Source: Dasania sp. GY-MA-18 (GTDB lineage Bacteria > Pseudomonadota > Gammaproteobacteria > Pseudomonadales > Dasaniaceae). Taken from it: a stretch of 64,000 nt of DNA. The position numbers and the translations under genes were made by a program. This document shows, one piece after another, positions 28,601-35,875 of this stretch. The DNA lies in NCBI RefSeq assembly GCF_024734385.1, contig NZ_JANHAP010000008.1, positions 1 through 64,000 on the forward strand, given 5' to 3'. Each line of letters opens with the position of its first letter. Position 1 is the stretch's first letter. The notes under the pieces were generated by a model. The model saw only the letters and a list, made by a program, of their open reading frames with translations. It ran no database searches and was not told the origin of the DNA.

Positions 28601-29021
28601 AGAGGTAGTTAAAAAATATAACGAAAATTGGGAGCAAATGGTATTAGCCTTAACCGAGTTACGTGACGAGATTGATAAAGGCCGTGGGCCAGAGAAAGAT
28701 AGTAAAGGCCCATTCTATGATTTGATTGTCGATATAGCCTTTGACGATGCTTGCCCAAATGATTTAGAAGCCAAAGTGCAAACCACAGTGGATGATGTAT
28801 TAGAGGTGTTGGCAGCGGATATACGCAGTTTAAACTTCTGGGAGCGCCCAGCACAGGTCTCTGAACTAGAGGGCAAAATAGAAGAAGTCTTTATCCTTTC
28901 GGGAGTAGGTGAGTTTAGTGATAAGCAAGACTTGCTAGTAACTGAAGTAATGGCCTTAGCCAAACGACGTGAACAATCCATTTTAAAAACCGCCGATGAC
29001 GAGAATGAGGTAGAAGTGTGA
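25671..29021 (+). CDS. hsdR: Type I restriction endonuclease subunit HsdR (locus 2)
   Basis: The 1116-residue protein has a PD-(D/E)xK nuclease with D154 and E168-C-K170, Walker A GSGKS at 328-332 and DEAH at 465-468. FTGTPL is motif III, and TGFDAP with QTIARVNR represents motifs V-VI. The C-terminus is helical. The start may be the ATG at 25671 or the one at 25683 (MSEYSF), which has better upstream spacing. About 165 non-coding bases separate it from the Schlafen-like gene, so it may have its own promoter. It is distinct from HsdR of locus 1. Confidence 0.94.
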   Translation: MDLNMSEYSFVEKPLLNQLGTQDWKVIEQSGGIPKDPTISLRTSFREVLLKDEFKKAVAKLNILDDNKPWLTDAQLDQLFEDFSGFGTGNLLEANETFLQRLYKWQVDQNEVTGEQDPVVNIIDFDNWQANSFIAINQFRIDTPGGLKEFIIPDVVLFVNGLPLVVIECKDVNSFTSDAMSEGVKQLRRYADLREETIEAGLKEGEQKLFWTNQLMVSTYGDDCKFGTITSSEEYYFHWKTIHPDTTPYADNTIKNHRPQERLVQGMLHPERLLDITRSFTLFMDAGSARIKVICRYQQYRAVEKILTKMRSGNTGLDRSGVVWHTQGSGKSLTMVFLVRRLRRDPVLKEYKVLMVNDRKDLDKQLGETAALTGETVYRINSAAEVKEKLAGAESTLNMVMIHKFREGDDSNTPDYVASAIDAANDSDTTDKVADVDSPPYSVEHKVFEKFDEVNTSEKILVLIDEAHRTQSGGKEDASLSDNLFDAFPNATRLAFTGTPLIADHHTDPTWKRFGNNPNQPYIDTYKLQDAVEDGATLQILYEGRTADTAIYDKHGFDTKFEDLFKHRSEAELAAIRQKYGATGDILEAEDRIQEIADDLVKHYFANILPSGFKAQVVCSSKQAAIHYQTYLRKALAKWVAAEQAKPEPEQDQQLLALADLIKVAVVISSDGTNEKAVFVAARKEAREMSAVENFKKKFNSDKPETGVAFLIVCDMLLTGFDAPIEQVMYIDKKLKEHNLLQTIARVNRTYANKTVGYVVDYIGLTENLKDALSLYSGKDQQDIMESFKSIESEVPVLESRYRRLIQLFEEKGVKQIEALVKQALATDAERYETTEAAVRILEDIKTRDSFNVYLKKFMQSMDVILPNRLASPFKIPMYQLCHIQAKARERYKDDSINISGAGEKVRKLVNEHLISLGINPKVPPVELFSDKFIQQVTVAKDPRAAASEMEHAIRKHCKVNEGDDPVMYRNFSEKLEEVVKKYNENWEQMVLALTELRDEIDKGRGPEKDSKGPFYDLIVDIAFDDACPNDLEAKVQTTVDDVLEVLAADIRSLNFWERPAQVSELEGKIEEVFILSGVGEFSDKQDLLVTEVMALAKRREQSILKTADDENEVEV

Positions 29022-29737
29022 CTATGGTTGCAGCTAGAGAGCCATCACAAAAGGTACATACCTATAAAGATATTGAGTTCACACTAAAAAAGAGTGAGCG
29101 CAAGACCACAAGCATTTATATAGAGCGTGATGGTAGTGTATCTGTGCTGGCACCTAAGCCTTTCGATATGGAAAGGGTGCAGGCAACCCTAGAGAAAAAG
29201 CGCAGCTGGATATACCGAAACCTGGCCGAATGGGAAGATTTAAACCGCACACGTGTTCATCGTGAGTACGTGAATGGTGAAAGCTTTTTATATTTGGGGC
29301 GACGTTACCAGTTAGAGTTAGTTAAAACCCAAGGGGTTCCCCTGGCCTTAAAACAAGGCAAGTTCTGTCTAGTTAAAGATTTGGTACCCAAAGCCGAGCG
29401 CTACTTTCAAGAGTTTTATAAAAACAAACTAAAACCCCGATTAGATGAACGCATAGATCAATATGCCCCACGACTGGGCGTATCACCTAGACGTGTAAAA
29501 GTAATGGAGCTAAAAAATCGCTGGGGCTCTTGCTCTGCCACTGGCATGATTAATGTCCACTGGAAATGTGCCATGCTGCCGTTGTCAGTACTAGACTACA
29601 TCGTTGTGCATGAGCTGTCTCATATTGAAAATCCTAATCACACGCCAGCATTTTGGCGTGCAGTTGAGAAAGCCTTGCCTAACTACGAAGAACAGAAAAA
29701 GTGGTTGAAGTTTAATGGGGCTGGGATGAGTTTATAA
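29018..29737 (+). CDS. YgjP-like (DUF45, COG1451) zinc metallopeptidase
   Basis: The roughly 239-residue protein has the zinc motif HELSH at 198-202 followed by NPNHTPAFW, with the third ligand in the typical H-x8-9-H/FW arrangement of SprT/YgjP-like proteases. MELKNRWGSCSATG, diagnostic of this family, lies about 30 residues earlier. A GTG start at 29018 overlaps the hsdR stop by four bases; an ATG at 29024 is the alternative. YgjP-like genes are often found next to type I hsdR genes. Its target is not known. Confidence 0.85.
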   Translation: MTMVAAREPSQKVHTYKDIEFTLKKSERKTTSIYIERDGSVSVLAPKPFDMERVQATLEKKRSWIYRNLAEWEDLNRTRVHREYVNGESFLYLGRRYQLELVKTQGVPLALKQGKFCLVKDLVPKAERYFQEFYKNKLKPRLDERIDQYAPRLGVSPRRVKVMELKNRWGSCSATGMINVHWKCAMLPLSVLDYIVVHELSHIENPNHTPAFWRAVEKALPNYEEQKKWLKFNGAGMSL

Positions 29738-29756
29738 AGTTAGGCCATAAGGTTTT

Positions 29757-29960
29757 ATGATGAAATACTTAAAACAACCAAGGAAGTGCCCGAATTGTAA
29801 GGAAAGGGCTGGTGCGCAAATAATAAGAGGAATGCCAGTGTGGTCTAGTGCGCTCGCCGAGGCCATGGCTTGTGGTGTGGTTGTATTAGACGGTTGTTTG
29901 ATTGAAAAAGGCCGCGAATTACCTGGTTATCGGTGCACTGCTTGTGATTTTGAATGGTAG
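29757..29960 (+). CDS. Small zinc-ribbon protein
   Basis: The 67-residue protein has two CxxC pairs, CPNC near residues 12-15 and CTAC near 61-64, which together form a zinc ribbon around a hydrophobic central segment. It is 19 bases after the YgjP-like gene and likely the last gene of the locus 2 operon. I do not recognise the family. Both the start (29757) and the next codon are ATG. Confidence 0.6.
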   Translation: MMKYLKQPRKCPNCKERAGAQIIRGMPVWSSALAEAMACGVVVLDGCLIEKGRELPGYRCTACDFEW

Positions 29961-29985
29961 TTATACTTGAGTAATCTCACAAGTT

Positions 29986-30366
29986 TTACTTCAGTATATC
30001 TTTTAAATTAGCAAAAGGCTTATGGGTGGCGGTGGCAGTTTTGCGTTCAGTGCTGCTACCATAGCGAATTAAGTTTTCGTGTTTGCTGTGCTCTTCGTCG
30101 TGGCAGTAAATGCACAGCAGTTCCCAATTGCTGCCATCGCTAGGGTTATTATCGTGATTGTGATCTATATGATGCACAGTTAATTCCGATAGCCCCGCAC
30201 GGGTAAACTCACGGGCACAGCGGCCACAAATCCAAGGGAATAATTTTAACGCCTGCTCGCGGTAGCCCTTAGCCCGTTTTGTGTTGTACTCCAGTTGTTC
30301 GGCGCGTACCTTTTCGTAATTGGAGGGCTGGTTATTACTGTTGTTACTATCGGCTTTATTGCTCAT
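29986..30366 (-). CDS. YajD-family HNH nuclease
   Basis: The 126-residue protein has an HNH endonuclease core: CGRCAREF (about 47-54), VHHIDHNHDNNPSDGSNW (about 63-80) with the HH...N pattern, and LLCIYCHDEEHSKH, giving the final His and the second Cys pair of the zinc site. This matches YajD-type HNH proteins. The N-terminal 30 residues are Asn/Ser-rich and likely disordered. It converges with the zinc-ribbon gene, 25 bases apart, so it is a separate transcription unit at the edge of the defence region. Confidence 0.8.
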   Translation of the reverse strand: MSNKADSNNSNNQPSNYEKVRAEQLEYNTKRAKGYREQALKLFPWICGRCAREFTRAGLSELTVHHIDHNHDNNPSDGSNWELLCIYCHDEEHSKHENLIRYGSSTERKTATATHKPFANLKDILK

Positions 30367-30849
30367 GGCTAAACCTAAATTGTGTTATCAAAGTACAGGC
30401 CGGGCGTGGCCATTAATTAGCATAGCATTAGTAGGGAAAAATCCTATTATTTACTCACTAGCGTTACGCTTTACTGCACAGGCTTTACTCGCTATACACC
30501 CCTAACGTCACACCGGGCTCCGACCCTGTGTCCATAGTCTTTTTCTAGAAGCAAGCGACTAAAAACTAAAGGATATATCGGTTACACTCTATTGCTTTTT
30601 CGCTTCGGCAAGCTCAAGGTATTCGTTACGCCCATGGGCAAGTCCTACCAGCGAAGGCCGATATCCATAACAGCAGCTGGGTTCCGGCTCGGGGGTCGGA
30701 AGGACTCAAATTTTTTGCTTAATTTAGTGCCATTCGGGCTAGAGTAAAACTAAATTATTGATGGTGAGAGCGCTGCATTTTAAGCTAATATTTTGACTGC
30801 GGTTTATGAAACACTACAATCTATGCAATTAACTTAAGCAAATATAACT
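30367..30849. other. 480-bp intergenic stretch
   Basis: No gene is seen. It contains GGGCTCCGACCCTGTGTCC (about 30513-30531) and later GGGTTCCGGCTCGGGGGTCGG (reverse-related, about 30680-30700), a loose inverted pair. This may be the right border of the defence region, but no copy of the att sequence is present. Confidence 0.3.
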
Positions 30850-31620
30850 ATGCCACCACTGCCTACCCACTTTCTGTTTCTGCTATTGCTTGTTTTTTCC
30901 ACAAACAGCCAAGCCAGTCAATTTTGCTTCTCGATGGCGAAAACCTATAACGAGCAGCTGTATTGTGAAATCGAAGCCAGTAGTGAAGGTAAAAGTTTAC
31001 CCAAATTTAACGACTTTCAAAAAAACACGCCTTTAATACAGTCCTTATTGCTAAAGCCTCATGCGCGCAAATTGGGCATCACCATAAAGATGGCTACTAA
31101 AACCACAAAGCAGCGTGTAGCTACTAGCCCAGCCACGGCTGCTGTTAGCGATGCTGGCCTTAGCCACTGTGATTTTAAAGCAGAGGTTGTTAGCTGCGGC
31201 GATATGCACTATCGCTTTATGGGTAATAAAGCTAATGCATCATTGGGTGTTGCTGTGCTTGATGCTAGCAATACTATGCAGCTGCCGGTTTACGATAATA
31301 CGGAGGTGGATGCTTATTTAGCTAAAGCTTATGGGCATTACTTAAATAAGATGATTGAGATAGGCTTGGCGGGTGTTACCTTAACCTATGGCAATTTCGA
31401 TTATATTTTTCATGATTTACGTGCCCAAGCAATAGATTTTAATCAACGCTTTGAAACCATGTATAGGTATTTAAAGAAAGATAAGCGAACCATGGGAATC
31501 AAACAATCGACTGCGCCTAGTGATATGACGGCCAAAGACTGTTTCTTGCTTGATGAATTACTAGTCTGTAGCCGCGGCCATTACAACTATATCTATAAGG
31601 TGCTTAGTGGAGGCGGGTAA
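30850..31620 (+). CDS. Secreted protein of unknown function
   Basis: The 256-residue protein begins with a hydrophobic signal peptide (residues 5-22, FLFLLLLVFSTNSQASQ, cleavage likely after QAS or SQA). The mature part contains several Cys residues (CFSMAK, YCEIEA, HCDFKAEVVSCGD, CFLLDELLVCSR), which may form disulfides in the periplasm. No domain is recognised. It stands alone, before a YcxB-like gene in the same direction. Confidence 0.55.
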   Translation: MPPLPTHFLFLLLLVFSTNSQASQFCFSMAKTYNEQLYCEIEASSEGKSLPKFNDFQKNTPLIQSLLLKPHARKLGITIKMATKTTKQRVATSPATAAVSDAGLSHCDFKAEVVSCGDMHYRFMGNKANASLGVAVLDASNTMQLPVYDNTEVDAYLAKAYGHYLNKMIEIGLAGVTLTYGNFDYIFHDLRAQAIDFNQRFETMYRYLKKDKRTMGIKQSTAPSDMTAKDCFLLDELLVCSRGHYNYIYKVLSGGG

Positions 31621-31742
31621 TATTTAGGCTTATGCTCCCAATGATATTTTTCGCCTAGTACAGGGTTATACAGTGCAAGTTAATATCAGCCGAATTTGTT
31701 ACACTGGTTATTTCTCACTTTTTACTAGCAGCAGCGCCCAAT

Positions 31743-32240
31743 ATGCCCGAACAAACATCAGCCGATAACAGTAATTCCCCCAGCCATAGCAGCTACTATA
31801 TTCTTAATCGTGATTACTTTAGCGAGTGTTTTGATGAGTCTGCAAATACCTCGTTGGGTATTAGGGCTTACTACAAGGCTATTGTTCTGTTGCTTATTGC
31901 GGTTGGTTTATTTTTTATGGCGGTGAGTGCCTATATTGCCTGGTTTATGTTGGCACTTGCTGTGGTTGAGGTGTTTTCAGTGCGTTACCGGCGTGGCTGG
32001 TGGGTTGCCCGGCAGATGCTTGGCCGTGCCTCGGGCAGTAAGGTCAATTTACGCCTTGATGCGCAGGGGATTAGTACGGATAGCCAGCACCACCAGCAGT
32101 GTATAGCTTGGGGTGATATTAGTGAGCTGCGGGAAACTGAGAGGGGTTTTGTGATTAGCCATAAGAGCGGCCGTAGTTATCTTTCAAAGAGTGGCTTGGA
32201 TGTGGCGGCGTTGGATTTTTTACGGGCTAGGTGTTTGTAG
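31743..32240 (+). CDS. YcxB-like membrane protein
   Basis: The 165-residue protein has two adjacent membrane helices (about 48-80, IVLLLIAVGLFFMAVSAYIAWFMLALAVVEVF) followed by a soluble PH-like domain with VNLRLDAQGISTDS and IAWGDISELRETERGFVI, the usual YcxB-like pattern. A single-copy chromosomal gene, function unknown. The repeat array begins 40 bases after its stop. Confidence 0.6.
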   Translation: MPEQTSADNSNSPSHSSYYILNRDYFSECFDESANTSLGIRAYYKAIVLLLIAVGLFFMAVSAYIAWFMLALAVVEVFSVRYRRGWWVARQMLGRASGSKVNLRLDAQGISTDSQHHQQCIAWGDISELRETERGFVISHKSGRSYLSKSGLDVAALDFLRARCL

Positions 32241-32280
32241 TGTAAACAGCGGGCTTAGGCTTTGTTGCTGGTGGCGTGAA

Positions 32281-32520
32281 TGGATACCGGCTTTCGCCGG
32301 CATGACGGCGGGGGGAGCTTATGGATACCGGCGTTCGCCGGTATGACGATGTGGTGGTGATGGATACCGGCTTTCGCCGGTATGACGGCGGGGGGAGCTT
32401 ATGGATACCGGCTTTTGCTGGTATGACTGTGTGGTGGTGATGGATACTGGATTTTGCCGGTATGACGATGTGGTGGTTATGGGCACCGGCTTTTTCCGGT
32501 ATGACGGTACGGAGGCAGGG
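32281..32520. repeat. Array of six REP-like hairpins with alternating linkers
   Basis: Six units of 39-41 bases start at 32281, 32322, 32361, 32402, 32441 and 32480. Each begins TGGATACCGGC-tttc-GCCGGTATGAC (units 4-6 are degenerate). The linkers alternate: units 1 and 3 end ggcggggggagctta, units 2, 4 and 5 end gatgtggtggtga or close to it. This gives an 80-base higher-order repeat. The array lies between convergent genes, the usual REP setting. Contiguous units without unique spacers rule out CRISPR. Confidence 0.9.
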
Positions 32521-32526
32521 CTATCG

Positions 32527-33015
32527 TTAGCTCTCTAGTTTTACTATTTCATAGTTCACGGGCTTGCCCGCAACTATTATTGTTACGCTATCATCTACTT
32601 GTTTGCCAATAAGCTTGCTGCCTAAAGGGGTTTTAGGGCTTATTAGCATTACGTTTTTGCCCTGCCAGGTGAAGCTTAAGCCACCGGCTTCTGGGCCAAT
32701 AAAAAATACTTTTTCTTCACCATTATCTGTTAATAAAGTCACTACTGCGGTTAGGGCGATGGTGTCGCTGTTGCTAAAGTTTTTAAATGGCAGTGCGTTA
32801 TAAAGGGCGATGGCTTGTTGTGATTGTTCGGCGCGTATGGATAGGCCATGGGCCAAATACGATGCCTCTAGGCCAAAGGTGTCGTATTTGTTTTCGGCTA
32901 TAGATTCTTTATGGGTTGCGGTTTGCCGTGCTGATTCTGCCGCTTGTGCGGCAGCGGCTAAATCGCTTGCAAGTGCGCTGATAATGGCTTGCCGTAAAGT
33001 GTAATGAGGTTTCAT
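32527..33015 (-). CDS. GreA/GreB-type transcription elongation factor-like protein
   Basis: The 162-residue protein has a long N-terminal helical hairpin region (residues 1-70) and a C-terminal FKBP-like domain with VFFIGPEAGG, VMLISPKTPLGSKLIGKQVDD and a V-beta end, matching the GreA/B C-terminal fold. The N-terminal coiled coil is Ala/Gln-rich, without the usual Asp-Glu tip being obvious, so it could be a Gre-like regulator rather than a cleavage factor. It overlaps nothing and stands alone between the REP array and an Hsp70-like gene. Confidence 0.75.
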   Translation of the reverse strand: MKPHYTLRQAIISALASDLAAAAQAAESARQTATHKESIAENKYDTFGLEASYLAHGLSIRAEQSQQAIALYNALPFKNFSNSDTIALTAVVTLLTDNGEEKVFFIGPEAGGLSFTWQGKNVMLISPKTPLGSKLIGKQVDDSVTIIVAGKPVNYEIVKLES

Positions 33016-33175
33016 GAATATGCGCTCTAAATAAGTCTATCGCTTAAAGTCAGTATGCTGATAACGCGACTACATTGCTACCCGGCTAGTAGGCGGTAGT
33101 CGTGATGGCTGTTTTTAAGTTAGTCACTTTGGGCTTAGCGCTTTTTTACCTTTGTGGCGATTTCTTATTTAGTAA

Positions 33176-34555
33176 TCACAGTTTGCAGGTATAGCCATAG
33201 TAGCTGGCTATGGCTAAACCGCTGGCTACGCTGGTAAAGCTGTCGTGTTGCACAACTTTGTTGGGGAACTCGCGCTCTAATAATTGCAGCACGGCGGCTA
33301 TGTGTGATGAGCCGCCTGTGCGTACCACATAATTGAGGCTATTAGCATCTATTTGGGTGTTGGCCAGTAGCTTATCAATACAGTGCTGTAGCTCCTCTAT
33401 AACCTCGGCAATAATGTTATTAAATTGTTGGCGGTTTAGCGCTATGCTCAGTTGCAACTCGGGGATTTCAAGCACGGTGCTTTCAACATCCGATAGCGCT
33501 ATTTTAGCGGCTTTAATATGTTGAAAAATACTGTAGCTGTAGTTGTGCCGTATTACTTCTTGTAAGCGTTGTAGTTTTTCTTTTTCGGCGGTGTTTTGCG
33601 CTAGGTATTCGGCAATGGTGGCTGTGTGCTGGTTTTGATTTAAGGTATGGGTGATGGTCCAGTTGAGTAGTGCTTTTTCATACTGGTCAAAGGGGAAGGG
33701 GGTACTAACCAGTTTGCCATCTACCATGCGTGTCCACAGCACACCTTTGCCCAGTTCTGGAAAGATTAATTTTTTAAAAATAAGTTGGTCTATATAGTCG
33801 CCACCCAAGGCTACGCCCTCGGTGCCCAAGACTTGGAAGTCGTTGTCTTGATAGTTAACCAGGCACAAATCAAGGGTGCCGCCACCAAAGTCTACGGTTA
33901 AGATGGTGCTGCCATCTTTAATGTTATTGGCTTGCACAAAGCTTAGGCAGGCCGCTACGGGCTCGGGGTAAAAGGTGACTTGCCCTAATTGGGCGTAGCC
34001 GCTGGCCTCCTGAATACGGTCGGTGGCCAGTGCGTTTTTACCAGTATCGCTGCCTTCAAACTCTACCGGCCGGCCCATGTATATGCCCTTAGCAATAGGG
34101 CCTGCGCTCGCGCTAATGGCGTTACGAAACGTTAATAGTATGGGGGTAATTAATGCCACTAGCCGGTAGGGTTTATCAAACACCATTAGCCTGCGTATGC
34201 TTTCTTTACCTAACAAGCGTTTGATGCCTAAAAATAAACGCCCGGGCAGGCCGTGATCTTCGGCGGCACCATAAATTTTTAGTGGCGCACTAGCTTCGCC
34301 ATCGGTGCCGCCGCTTAGGTCGGTATCTACCTCGGCAATCACTTTGGCTGTTATCTCTACGCGGCGGTCTGAGTTTTCTTCTACATAGGTTTGTATGGCC
34401 ACCGAACCGGTGAGCGCTTGAAAGCTACGATCTAGATGTATAGCTGTGGGCACGGTTTGGGCGTTGGCCTCTACCGCTATCATCTGTACCTGCTTGCCAT
34501 CATAAACAGCCACCGCTGAATTGGAGGTGCCAAAATCGATGCCTATACCTTTCAT
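33176..34555 (-). CDS. Hsp70-family ATPase, YegD-like
   Basis: The 459-residue protein starts GIGIDFGTSNSAVAV (phosphate-1 loop), has TVDFGGGTLDLCLV near residue 220 (phosphate-2) and an adenosine-type RTGGSSHIAAV near 420. It has only the actin-like ATPase domain and lacks the substrate-binding domain of DnaK, as expected for YegD. CAGG seven bases before the ATG supports the start. Probably a chaperone-like protein of unknown client. Confidence 0.85.
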   Translation of the reverse strand: MKGIGIDFGTSNSAVAVYDGKQVQMIAVEANAQTVPTAIHLDRSFQALTGSVAIQTYVEENSDRRVEITAKVIAEVDTDLSGGTDGEASAPLKIYGAAEDHGLPGRLFLGIKRLLGKESIRRLMVFDKPYRLVALITPILLTFRNAISASAGPIAKGIYMGRPVEFEGSDTGKNALATDRIQEASGYAQLGQVTFYPEPVAACLSFVQANNIKDGSTILTVDFGGGTLDLCLVNYQDNDFQVLGTEGVALGGDYIDQLIFKKLIFPELGKGVLWTRMVDGKLVSTPFPFDQYEKALLNWTITHTLNQNQHTATIAEYLAQNTAEKEKLQRLQEVIRHNYSYSIFQHIKAAKIALSDVESTVLEIPELQLSIALNRQQFNNIIAEVIEELQHCIDKLLANTQIDANSLNYVVRTGGSSHIAAVLQLLEREFPNKVVQHDSFTSVASGLAIASYYGYTCKL

Positions 34556-34766
34556 ACTTACCTGCTGTAATTACCTGTGATGGCTGCCGCTAAAGCTAGC
34601 TGGCTAGCCACTGTGTGTTGCTATAGGCCACACGCCCTATGGGGCGCAGGCCTTGGCTTTTGAAAAGCCCGCGATTAGGCCACAAGTGCCTATTGTTGTC
34701 TATGGCTAAAGGGGTAATTTGCGGTTAAATTTTGATCGCTTATGAGCTGTTGGTGTCGACTAGTTG

Positions 34767-35342
34767 CTAGTAGTTGCTTTGCTGCAGAGCGATCATTTTG
34801 TGAAAGGGCTTGAGCAAGGCGGTAAAGTCATTGCTGTGCTCTAGCTGTTGCATGGCTTTGGCAATGCTCTCTATGGTTGATAGGCCATTGCTTACGGTGG
34901 TTTTTCTGATTTGGTATTGCGATGTTAAATCGCCGCTAAGGCTGACTCTGGGTAATTGTTGTAAAGCCGGGTGCAGGTGCAGTATTTTTTTGGATTTACG
35001 CCAAGTAGCATCAATCACTATCAGTTGTTTTATAGCCTGGGCGCTGCTGTTAGCGCTTGCGCAAATTTCAGGGCTGGCAGGCAGCCAGGGCAGTGAGGGG
35101 TAAAGCAGGGCTGAGGGTGTGCTGAGTATGCGCTGTATTTCAGCAGGGGCTAATGTTTCGGCAATAATCAGTTCGCTGTTGCTTAGGCATAGTTGCGCCA
35201 TGCGGCCAGTGTTAAAGGGGTGGGTGGCCTCCAGCGGGTGCTGTATGATCAGCACCTTAATGGTATTGGGGATCTCTACCAATGCGCTACAGTAGCAACT
35301 GGCTAAAGGGCGTAGGCAAGTTTGGCAGAGCGGTCTGGGCAT
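34767..35342 (-). CDS. DTW-domain tRNA-uridine aminocarboxypropyltransferase
   Basis: The 191-residue protein has the N-terminal zinc cluster PLCQTCLRPLASCYCS, the PNTIKVLIIQHPLEATHPFNTG motif and DATWRKSKKI, the DTW signature. Enzymes of this family (TapT/YfiP) transfer the aminocarboxypropyl group of SAM to uridine in tRNA. Length fits the family. It is divergent from the GNAT gene, 46 bases away. Confidence 0.88.
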   Translation of the reverse strand: MPRPLCQTCLRPLASCYCSALVEIPNTIKVLIIQHPLEATHPFNTGRMAQLCLSNSELIIAETLAPAEIQRILSTPSALLYPSLPWLPASPEICASANSSAQAIKQLIVIDATWRKSKKILHLHPALQQLPRVSLSGDLTSQYQIRKTTVSNGLSTIESIAKAMQQLEHSNDFTALLKPFHKMIALQQSNY

Positions 35343-35388
35343 AAAGCTATCAACAGATTAAGGGCTAGGTTAAGGGCTAAATAAAAGT

Positions 35389-35859
35389 ATGAAAGCCAGT
35401 ACGATTTTTACTGTAGGCAGCTTAACAGCGCTAGAAACGCCCTTAGCCAATAAATTTTACCGCAGCTATGGTTTTAGAGGCAAAGCTAAACGCCACGAGC
35501 CTTGTGTGGTTGTGCGCAATGAGCACAACGCAATTATAGCCTGCGCTTACCTTAGGGATTATAAAACTTTTAAGTTGTTAGCGGGTGTGGCGGTGGCACC
35601 GGCTTACCAAGGCAGGGGTGTTGCTAGGTTACTGCTACAACAAATGGCGCAATATTTTGATCCGTATACTTATACCTTTCCTTTTGAGTATTTACAGCCC
35701 TTATATAGCTCGTTGGGCTTTGTTGCCGTGCTGGCCGACAAGCAAGCTGAAACAGTGAGTGCGGTATACCAGCGCTATAGAGAACAGGGGCGAGCGATAG
35801 TGGTAATGCATTATCAACCTAACCCCATCAAAAAAACACCGGCTATACAGCCTGCATAG
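35389..35859 (+). CDS. GNAT-family acetyltransferase
   Basis: The 156-residue protein has a GNAT fold core: LLAGVAVAPAYQGRGVARLLLQQM at about 64-87, where Q-G-R-G-V-A is the acetyl-CoA-binding motif A. The substrate is unknown. The downstream Lon-like gene converges, 16 bases away. It is ordinary chromosomal content. Confidence 0.85.
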   Translation: MKASTIFTVGSLTALETPLANKFYRSYGFRGKAKRHEPCVVVRNEHNAIIACAYLRDYKTFKLLAGVAVAPAYQGRGVARLLLQQMAQYFDPYTYTFPFEYLQPLYSSLGFVAVLADKQAETVSAVYQRYREQGRAIVVMHYQPNPIKKTPAIQPA

Positions 35860-35875
35860 CCGTAAAAATGACTGA

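Noticed and set aside
32281-32520. CRISPR array
   Set aside because: Units are contiguous hairpins with two alternating linkers rather than unique spacers.
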